A stretch of DNA of 64,000 nucleotides, taken from assembly GCF_932526225.1 (NCBI RefSeq), contig NC_064040.1:13430856-13494855 (forward strand), in the 5' to 3' direction. Each line of letters begins with the position of its first letter. The first letter of the stretch is position 1. The stretch is from Nematostella vectensis (taxonomy: Eukaryota; Cnidaria; Anthozoa; Actiniaria; Edwardsiidae). The position numbers and the translations under genes were made by a program. Shown here in pieces: positions 61,501-64,000 of the stretch. Under the pieces are notes generated by a model, which searched no databases, was not told the DNA's origin, and was given only the letters and a program-made list of their open reading frames with translations.

Positions 61501-63887
61501 TCCAACGATATTGCTCAAAACTTTCACTCACCTATCACAGTTTACTGTAAGCTATAATATGAAATTAATCCTTTGGGAAAGTCAATAGCCTATGATATTT
61601 CTCATTTCAGGAAAAAACTTTTAAAATGTTAAAAATATAGAACATTGAAGCAGACATAGGGAAAAAGAAACGAAAAGCACCCTCTCTTCTTTGCCTTATT
61701 GGCATCCCCTGTTACTCAATATAGTAAAGTAAATATATTCCCTCATCTCAAAATGTTACAGGGCAGTAGATTTCTGCTTAATTCGTGTGCTTAATGGCAC
61801 TGTCCTGAATAGTCTTTTTGCAGATCAGTTTTAAATATGTAACCACACTATAACATTGAACAATAATAACTTCAAGCGTGATAAACATCGCTCATAACTC
61901 TACACTTATCACACTGACCTAACTCGGTGTTTCCGATGACTAGTTTGGCCTGTGGGTGCTTGGTCTTCAACTCGCAGAGCTCCTTGAGTGATGAGGGGCG
62001 AAACCACGTGACCAGATCACCCTTGATGGTAAGGCTTCTGGGTTTGTAGGCCTCAGGGAGCTTTCAAAGAAAGAAAAGTGTTGGTAAAAGGATGACGAAA
62101 GTAAGAGCCAAAGGAAAAGTGTTAGTAAGGGAACTTAACGTTAAGTATAGGGGAATGTTGGAATTGGTACCAATATCGTGTCTGCGAATTTTGATTGGTT
62201 ATTTTGTTCAAAAGAAAATGGATCACTAATTCGTATGACGCTTTTGATACTTGATTATGTGAAACTTCATAACTTTGCAAACTAATGAATCTTGAAAAAC
62301 AATGACACACTGTTTATTTCAAGTTATCGATAAATGCAATGTTTAAAACATGAGCTCTCTACTATATAAATCAATACTGGACCTCCTTAAAGCAAATTTA
62401 TAGGCTGCTAAAGCTATGTAAATATAAGAGAGAGATTATGAGGCAATTTGTCAAAACCCCTTTTAGCAGCACCAGCCAATCACTAGCGAGCACTTAGGGA
62501 TAAGGAGAATAGCAAGCTTTTTTTTTTACAAAGAGTTACAGATGAAAGGAAATAATCCTATGTACACCTTTCCCTGGACAAAATACATTATTGGTGGATG
62601 TCGATTTGTGATACAAAGTTCAACATTCATTGATTAATAGGATTAATGGGATTAATCGCCTCAGTGTATGCACGTTGTAAGCAAAAAAAAATATTTTAGC
62701 TCTTAACAAATTACTTCTGGGAAACAATAATCCAGCCTGCCTTCAAGCGAAATTCCATTTAATCGAAAAATGCGAAAAAAATTATCAAAAGTCTCCTTTT
62801 ATCCATGTGCAATGGACGACCTACCATTAGCTCTGGTGGAAATATGGGTTCCTGCGTCGGATCAAGTGGCATGAACTCATCAGCTTTAAACAAAGGAGTT
62901 GAAGCCTGGAATTGGAACATTAATGTTGTATATTGTAAACTAGGGGCACCCTTTCTACTCATACAAGTGTAATTCCTATTGGCAAATTCCAGTACAGAAC
63001 TGGTAAAATATATCAAATATTTTGGTTTAAGAATGAGACTTCAAACATCGGTGGAAAAGGAGTTTTTCATATATCTGATAAGCTTACCATAAAGTTTGAT
63101 TTTCAACTTATATGATTATGCTTTATAAAGACTAGCAAGCTGTACACATAGCAAGATCAGACTTGTGGATTTGCTGAGGATGGCTCACTTTTTGGCAGAC
63201 CCTTGGGGGAGGGGTGTGTAAATACCCTGTGTACCCCCCTCGGAATGGGTATGTGTCAATCCTTGCAATATACCAACTAAAAGGGCTATATGATGTATCA
63301 TGTGGGGATTTTGTCCTTCCCTCTTAATAATACAACTCCCAGTCCTTAATATTGATACATACATTGGTACCATCATTCTCAACAGTTCCATTTGACTGCA
63401 TACAGCAACCACCATTTTTGCCTTTGCTTCCACAACACCCATCCTAAAGATGAATAACACAAAGAAGTTAAATTACAGTATAACAGATATCTTTACCAAC
63501 TATTAATTAATGGAAGTAGCTTCCTTTATGTCATGCACATACACACTTCAGAAATTCGAAGACTTCTTCGTATATGACATGAGGGCCCATGGAAATTGCA
63601 TGGTAAGCTAGTGCTTGTTGCTTTATGAGCTGAATATGAAACTTTTAAATCTAAAATATGCAAAAGATGATCAAGTGGACAATTCTAAACGTTTATTTTA
63701 ATTATTTTTAAAAGCAGGGGAAGTTTCATTTAAAAAGTAACCATTGAATGTAGTGGGAAAATGCCCTTGCTATGGTCCAGATTTATACAAATAATTTTAT
63801 ATTTCTTTGGTGCACAAAGTGTTACCTTTGTGAGTGTTCTGTAGCCATCAAGAATGGCACGGTATCCAGTGCATCGGCAGAGATTGC
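24555..63887 (-). CDS. Xdh: xanthine dehydrogenase/oxidase, 33 exons, N-terminus outside window
   Basis: Thirty-three minus-strand exons, all with AG/GT borders and matching phases, encode about 1194 residues. They run from the second 2Fe-2S motif [10 protein letters not shown] through the FAD and molybdopterin domains to the stop at 24555-24557. Only about 145 N-terminal residues, with the first 2Fe-2S cluster, are missing past the right edge; human XDH has about 1190 residues over the same span. The enzyme oxidises hypoxanthine to xanthine and uric acid in the cytosol or peroxisome. XDH rather than aldehyde oxidase is indicated by EHFYLETH (Glu), MLDRDEDM (Arg), [24 protein letters not shown] and [10 protein letters not shown], which hold the substrate and molybdenum residues. 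No disabling change was seen. Exon coordinates are given in the three domain entries. Two introns host other genes, and four contain exon-end-derived minisatellites. Confidence 0.95.
25061..25384. repeat. minisatellite, about 21 copies of a 15-bp TGACGGAAAATGACR unit
   Basis: The unit TGACGGAAAATGACR (R is A or G; some copies have AACAT) repeats without break. All frames are open for long stretches only because 15 is a multiple of three; no protein is implied. It lies in the last XDH intron. The unit is rich in TGACG(T), which resembles a CREB/ATF half-site. Confidence 0.9.
26251..26383. mobile_element. short repeat with GGGCGGATC ends and poly(G)
   Basis: CAAGGGCGGATCAAGGAG at the left and TGGATCCGCCCCTG at the right form an imperfect inverted pair. 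The interior has 27 G bases and CTTGAAACTTTTGCTTCGGC. A related piece without the ends lies at about 25775-25835 (CTTGAAACCCTTGTTTCGGC). It is a dispersed non-autonomous repeat, class unknown. Confidence 0.5.
26830..27120. repeat. dispersed repeat copy in XDH intron
   Basis: It shares GCCATTTTATGCTC, CATCCATTTCCATCG and TCAAATATCGTCA-like blocks in the same order with 48115-48316, and weaker blocks with 24785-24900 and the inverse of 57650-57850. It includes an apparent minus-strand poly(A) signal at 27045-27050, which therefore belongs to the repeat and not to the XDH end. Confidence 0.5.
30670..31772 (-). repeat. minisatellite derived from the end of the XDH exon at 31773-31997
   Basis: About 18 copies of a unit near 55-60 bp lie directly downstream of the exon. 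On the minus strand the units read CGGCGTCAGCCTCCACCGATA ... ATGATATGTAAGG. The exon end reads CGGCGTCAGCATCCACCGATA ... CTGGTATGTAAGG, so each unit copies the exon's last 40 or so bases plus the donor site. Confidence 0.8.
32037..32232. repeat. tandem repeat, five copies of a 40-bp unit
   Basis: The unit TAAAGCCGCATTGTCACCAG plus TTTACTTCCGGTCGATTACT repeats five times. The last copy runs into a longer dispersed repeat (to about 32500) that has a second copy at about 41968-42155. Spacers are absent, so this is not a CRISPR array. Confidence 0.85.
32220..32500. repeat. dispersed repeat, second copy at 41968-42155
   Basis: Both copies share CCAGTTTACTTC, AAAACGCGAAAAATAT, TTTGAGGATGTG and CGGATTCTA in order. 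Both lie in XDH introns. The class is unknown and there is no coding capacity. Confidence 0.6.
35061..36239 (+). CDS. P2X7-type C-terminal zinc-binding (ballast) domain protein, 3 exons
   Basis: Exons are 35061-35275, 35349-35594 and 36077-36239, with GT-AG borders and matching phases, giving 207 residues. The first exon is acidic and Ser-rich ([18 protein letters not shown]). The second has the cysteine array WCQCQHC, then HRCCREI and [17 protein letters not shown]. The third reads [19 protein letters not shown], then NDIRTRYQ and a stop. This is the zinc-coordinating cysteine domain that in vertebrates forms the intracellular C-terminus of the P2X7 channel; here it stands alone, with no channel part. 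The ATG at 35061 is the first in frame and follows the transposon's inner terminal region. The frame is intact. Function is unknown; its place inside an inverted-repeat element suggests it is a transposon-borne gene. Confidence 0.8.
36364..36424. repeat. (AT)n microsatellite
   Basis: About 30 AT dinucleotides lie at the centre of the inverted pLTR pair and would form the loop of the palindrome. Confidence 0.9.
36516..36556 (-). ncRNA. minimal hammerhead ribozyme
   Basis: Read on the minus strand, 41 bases give stem I TCCC/GGGA, core CTGATGA, stem II GTGG with GCAA loop and CCAC, core GAA, and stem III ACAG-AC-CTGT followed by the cleavage-site A. Every invariant hammerhead core position is present. 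Short stem III forms of this kind are known from Penelope-like elements. Self-cleavage would fall after the A following stem III. Confidence 0.8.
36736..37269 (-). pseudogene. Penelope-like GIY-YIG endonuclease block
   Basis: About 177 codons contain a cysteine linker ([15 protein letters not shown]), then VIYQATV and [17 protein letters not shown] (the GIY-YIG core), [19 protein letters not shown] and a C-terminal [15 protein letters not shown] before the stop. It is the C-terminal part of a Penelope-type polyprotein. The reverse transcriptase is absent, so the copy is truncated, but the domain itself is unbroken. Confidence 0.75.
37659..39087 (-). pseudogene. THAP-domain (transposase-like) gene, internally reduced and broken
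   Basis: A minus-strand first exon (39087 to 38700, donor GTAAGT) starts ATGGCGGACAG and contains a THAP zinc finger: [32 protein letters not shown], a DHF motif, then [15 protein letters not shown] one-base frameshift in an A-run separates the ATG from the domain, a TGA interrupts it after VRKH, and tyrosine replaces the third zinc cysteine (LYSDHF). A second exon at 37659-37882 reads [17 protein letters not shown] and ends in a stop. The two exon phases do not match, so at least one middle part, presumably the transposase core, is gone. THAP domains bind DNA and are found in P-element and Kolobok transposases. Confidence 0.65.
38094..38241. repeat. foldback repeat with 61-bp arms
   Basis: 38094-38154 and 38178-38241 are inverted copies at about 90 percent identity, sharing GGAATTATTA, TTGGAACATAGCCCTT and GGAGGCCTGAAA. 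The loop is about 23 bp. It lies between the two exons of the THAP gene. Confidence 0.75.
40041..41089 (-). repeat. minisatellite derived from the end of the XDH exon at 41026-41151
   Basis: About 20 copies of a 49-bp unit. On the minus strand the unit reads CTTTCAGGGAATTTGGGGGC, then CACAGGTAC and AAACACTCTGAGTAACACGG. The exon end reads AACACTCCGAGTAACACGG, CTTTCAGGGGATTTGGGG and CACAG/GTACG. The array is thus made of the exon's terminal 43 or so bases plus the 5' splice site, and merges with the exon. Confidence 0.88.
41026..47995 (-). CDS. Xdh: XDH exons 11-22 in window: molybdopterin domain, first part
   Basis: Exons: 47906-47995, 47505-47622, 46912-46963, 45992-46118, 45237-45356, 44106-44225, 43672-43773, 43223-43286, 42544-42613, 41863-41950, 41563-41649, 41026-41151. 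They read in order [20 protein letters not shown], the [10 protein letters not shown] and [12 protein letters not shown] blocks, EHFYLETH with the substrate glutamate, VRVKRM joined to [10 protein letters not shown] (molybdopterin binding), [10 protein letters not shown] with the substrate arginine, and [12 protein letters not shown]. The last exon of this set ends exactly where a 1-kb minisatellite begins. The phenylalanine that stacks on substrate in mammalian XDH is tyrosine here ([12 protein letters not shown]). Confidence 0.93.
42850..43245 (-). repeat. minisatellite derived from the end of the XDH exon at 43223-43286
   Basis: About nine copies of a 41-bp unit. On the minus strand each reads about TAGTGCGAACCAAACGCATG followed by GGTAAGTAAGAAACCGTG. 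The exon end reads TAGTGCGAGTTAAACGCATG followed by GGTAAGTAAGAAACC. The copies include the splice donor. Confidence 0.88.
43335..43420 (+). repeat. tRNA-derived SINE trace
   Basis: GTGGCGAGATAGCTAAATAGTACAG resembles a tRNA box A region, and about 35 bp on GAACCGGATTTTTA resembles a decayed box B. No cloverleaf can close. It is an old SINE head. Confidence 0.35.
44900..45060. repeat. (ATC)n-rich low-complexity tract
   Basis: Imperfect CATCAT repeats lie in an XDH intron; there is no gene. Confidence 0.8.
46200..46900. repeat. long (ATC)n / (ATCACC)n microsatellite
   Basis: About 700 bp of CATCAT and CATCAC repeats in the XDH intron between exons at 46912-46963 and 45992-46118. Apparent proteins of His, Ile or Met here are repeat artefacts. 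Confidence 0.95.
47760..47835. repeat. (TTG/CTG)n microsatellite
   Basis: Mixed TGTTGC triplets lie in the XDH intron next to the exon at 47906-47995. Confidence 0.85.
48115..48316. repeat. dispersed repeat copy (same family as 26830-27120)
   Basis: It shares GCCATTTTATGCTC, GCATCCATTTCCATCGGCTA and ATCAAATATCGTCAGTAACG blocks with the copy near 26.9 kb. Confidence 0.5.
48712..48920. repeat. tandem repeat, about 7 copies of 30 bp
   Basis: The unit ATAATGGCAGTTTCTGATTG-GCTATTTTAT repeats with minor changes. Each copy contains ATTGGCT, which resembles a CCAAT box on the other strand. Confidence 0.85.
48970..49230. repeat. dispersed retroelement-like repeat with (CAGTTT) start
   Basis: It begins AGTTTCAGTTTCAGTTT and continues with CCCTTCGGTTCAGGCTAATG and GACGGGACCTCCGGTTTAG. 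A similar CAGTTT run occurs at 15292-15322. It resembles the end of a non-LTR or SINE family; class not established. Confidence 0.35.
50041..50362. mobile_element. MITE with 28-bp inverted ends and TTA duplication
   Basis: AGGCTGGTGCTCACGAGCGA on the left and TCGGTCGTGAGAACCAGCCT on the right are inverted near-copies, flanked by TTA at 50038-50040 and 50363-50365. The interior repeats GACGTAAGCG motifs. It lies about 330 bp upstream of the first CABIT-SAM gene. The 3-bp TTA duplication fits PIF/Harbinger. Confidence 0.8.
50693..52618 (+). CDS. CABIT-SAM adaptor protein, GAREM/THEMIS family, intronless
   Basis: A single open frame of 641 residues; an in-frame TAA lies 18 bases before the ATG at 50693. 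Residues about 15-270 form a CABIT domain ([13 protein letters not shown], then [15 protein letters not shown]; second half starts about 195 with FPLKVKF). An acidic region with tyrosines follows ([25 protein letters not shown]). Proline-rich SH3 ligands come next ([25 protein letters not shown]), and a C-terminal SAM domain spans about 573-636 ([15 protein letters not shown] to KLIKFINGW). This order is that of vertebrate GAREM, a cytoplasmic adaptor binding Grb2 and coupling receptor tyrosine kinases to ERK. It lies inside a 9-kb XDH intron on the opposite strand, 1.8 kb before a paralogue. Lack of introns may reflect retroposition followed by tandem duplication. Confidence 0.9.
   Translation: MDVKSMEWSEVSYSIVDLLAKHSLPCVVKVSEGYYDTSNETTISTDEVLVLHRTNTARYFVATTEHCSDLLIPTHLETNVQIEERIVPKVFNSVKRIAEIKPDFIVAKHDQPWLKVQKDEVLRVRETVKDRAGEHLRCTLRNDESREVNIPLSYQADFESYEEARIMMLSELESRTSFPLKVKFIDETIKINLDGIIEGKKEFKLADLGRVTLKEIISKTSVLVSDIKGSRESVMRIPMEISITLEVGKTGVTTRYLDGLLRDVKDWVDNDNIRINNEDATVEKIYEDLESGDEEHEYFEVAPARPPRNTQQTARNSEESEEESENDYEEYDAEDEVFDSQSQSLPMAPTVRPTAPQRGKSESNLSVKSKLEAHGISLPGLSFLRRKKAPPIPPRRPIREAVGQHDQKPPPCPPKPLSLSDTSTLRHNSQTSPTFIRHDSEAPPIPVRKTSEIPQTKTHGPSLVKELSESFSSVFCKHTPPPERTTDTKTFGGTPSDEKQRESPATRVSEMSPKPARPPSDYTTTTPRYVFETKVREDKETVEDKPASNITQAPPDAIQARQLSLPDKLQNLSVPEVAECLEALNMPQYSSNFLDQQIDGRVLVELTEDMLKDSLGMTDKLHRMKLIKFINGWRPIYDSFR
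52619..54454. other. spacer between the two CABIT-SAM genes
   Basis: No gene is seen. It holds the 3' UTR of the first gene, with AATAAA near 53399, and a 26-bp dispersed-repeat end (GGCTCCGCTTTTAGGCAGTG) at about 53682 shared with 10785-10812. The promoter of the second gene should lie near 54.2-54.4 kb, but no TATA element stands out. Confidence 0.4.
54455..56005 (+). CDS. CABIT-SAM adaptor with tandem ITAM-like tyrosine repeats, intronless
   Basis: An open frame of 516 residues from the ATG at 54455 (a second ATG at 54467 is also possible) to TAG at 56003-56005. An N-terminal CABIT domain covers about 20-275 ([37 protein letters not shown]). Tyrosine motifs IYDDI and NIYEYVEDI follow. Then come five exact 12-residue repeats with tyrosines at about 331, 343, 355, 367 and 379: four are YAGL or YTGL, the fifth is YAEC. 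A proline cluster ([10 protein letters not shown]) precedes a SAM domain at about 450-514 ([15 protein letters not shown] to KLAKFIQGW). YxxL spaced by eight residues meets the ITAM consensus. The SAM domain is clearly paralogous to that of the upstream gene. Like it, this gene is nested in the XDH intron on the other strand. A signalling adaptor role is inferred from the family. Confidence 0.9.
   Translation: MIKAMEDTDSDYDLNYMVFEEDAYDLREFVKRFSLPQIVRVLDGFLDLNEENTLSMDQVLTLHSAQTTRVLRMTDSSGLQLEVPTTLNLMVDVVSKRAKVYTARELNEAAPVFVRPLKEDKRIGITSDDVLKIEESSSENKHIVLCTVVKTGTQFRIPLTYQGAFEAYCKHDVLKISDVHKYYEFPCEMNVRKDDATADSEQWGQLYKLKELQALSQFTNQIIIASIRYKNRVSVLQLPADLEVTVRPAKGAQKTDLRENKIYDDIRHAIHKNTQLDQLSQHNLNKVRQANQAAIVENIYEYVEDIKVRIRHHEEKTPGDSAPARQSDNEYAGLKRDASPNEYAGLTGNIKTREYAGLTGDVSTDEYTGLVTMGKPSEYAECRPEFVGKPQTQPLSPTTTSDFSEGNLSEKNSKKPPPPPRPPKKNSIGGPAPPTSPTVKDEPKTREKLENLTVYEVSDCLRQLNMDCYVERFQEEQIDGNMLVELTPDIMAQSLGVTNKLHQIKLAKFIQGWRPK
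56006..57091. other. 3' flank of second CABIT-SAM gene and XDH intron sequence
   Basis: No gene is seen. Two TCGATAGACTAGTTCAAAGCTAGT-like segments at about 56090 and 56210 form a short direct repeat (core AGTTCAAAGCTAGT). Confidence 0.4.
57092..63887 (-). CDS. Xdh: XDH exons 1-10 in window: second 2Fe-2S motif, linker and FAD domain
   Basis: Exons (low-high): 63826-63887, 63363-63443, 62825-62905, 61919-62060, 61009-61176, 60492-60568, 60007-60103, 59008-59129, 57914-58101, 57092-57257. The first gives NLCRCTGYR, two cysteines of the 2Fe-2S cluster. The second is Cys/Gly-rich (DGCCGSKGK). The third carries the conserved [16 protein letters not shown]. The FAD domain follows, with [33 protein letters not shown] (FAD pyrophosphate binding) and [10 protein letters not shown], which in XDH lies at the NAD/FAD region. 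[18 protein letters not shown] and the SFFFKFYL helix end this part. Exon junctions join without any gap relative to human XDH. Confidence 0.93.
58684..59045 (-). repeat. minisatellite derived from the end of the XDH exon at 59008-59129
   Basis: About eight copies of a 42-51-bp unit. On the minus strand each reads TGTCAGTCCATATGTGTCAT, TAATCAGACAG and GTAACCATAAC. The exon end reads TGTCAGTCCATGTGCCATTC, ACCAAACAG and GTAACCATAAC. Most copies keep CAG/GTAACC, so they are decoy 5' splice sites, and several consecutive units stay in frame with the exon. Confidence 0.88.
59555..59640 (+). repeat. tRNA-derived SINE head
   Basis: GGAGCGATAGCTCAGTGGTAC is a good box A region, and GGGTTCGAACCCAGG is a perfect box B about 30 bp later. 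The 3' side does not pair with GGAGCGA to close the acceptor stem, and no complete cloverleaf forms. It is a SINE-like pseudo-tRNA, not a tRNA gene. Confidence 0.55.
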
Positions 63888-64000
63888 CTAAATGTTTTAA
63901 AGAAATAATGAGATGATCATCAAGGCACAGGCAGCTAGGCCTAGAAGCGGGGGAGGGAGGGGGATTAACACGATTTTCATGGGGTAAACACCACAGCCTT

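Overview
The window is nuclear DNA of an animal: genes are split by GT-AG introns, the intergenic DNA is rich in transposon relics and simple repeats, and the gene families are metazoan. The repeat content (Penelope-like elements, a THAP/TTAA transposon, tRNA-derived SINE traces, many small inverted-repeat elements) and the type of genes fit a cnidarian, most likely a sea anemone or coral. I cannot name the species from sequence alone.

Left part (1-19 kb). A carbonic anhydrase-related protein of the X/XI type runs on the + strand in seven visible exons (729-5153); its signal-peptide exon probably ends at base 8. A minus-strand terminal exon of a serine/threonine-rich single-pass membrane protein lies at 6078-6421. 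The rest to 19 kb is non-coding: two broken Penelope-like retroelements (about 9.15-10.09 kb and 12.0-13.77 kb), small inverted-repeat elements and tandem repeats.

19.2-23.15 kb is a GC-rich, compact island of broken, intron-poor genes on both strands. Some genes overlap or share ends. It looks like a decayed copy of a virus-like or large multi-gene mobile element, but no polymerase, integrase or recognised capsid gene is visible, so its class is open.

Right part (24.5-63.9 kb). One xanthine dehydrogenase gene on the minus strand fills it. I place 33 exons (about 1194 residues), from the second 2Fe-2S motif to the stop codon; the first roughly 145 residues lie beyond the right edge. Its introns are large hosts. 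One 9-kb intron contains two intronless + strand genes for CABIT-SAM adaptor proteins of the GAREM/THEMIS type (50693-52618 and 54455-56005); the second carries a tandem tyrosine motif array like an ITAM. Another 7-kb intron contains a 4.65-kb element with 22-bp inverted ends and TTAA flanks. That element carries a THAP-domain gene and a P2X7-type zinc-domain gene facing each other, with a Penelope fragment and a minimal hammerhead ribozyme inserted between them.

Four XDH introns contain minisatellites that are tandem copies of the end of the preceding exon together with its 5' splice site. This repeated exon-end amplification, the THAP/P2X7-domain transposon, the ITAM-like CABIT-SAM protein and the GC-rich island are the main points for follow-up.
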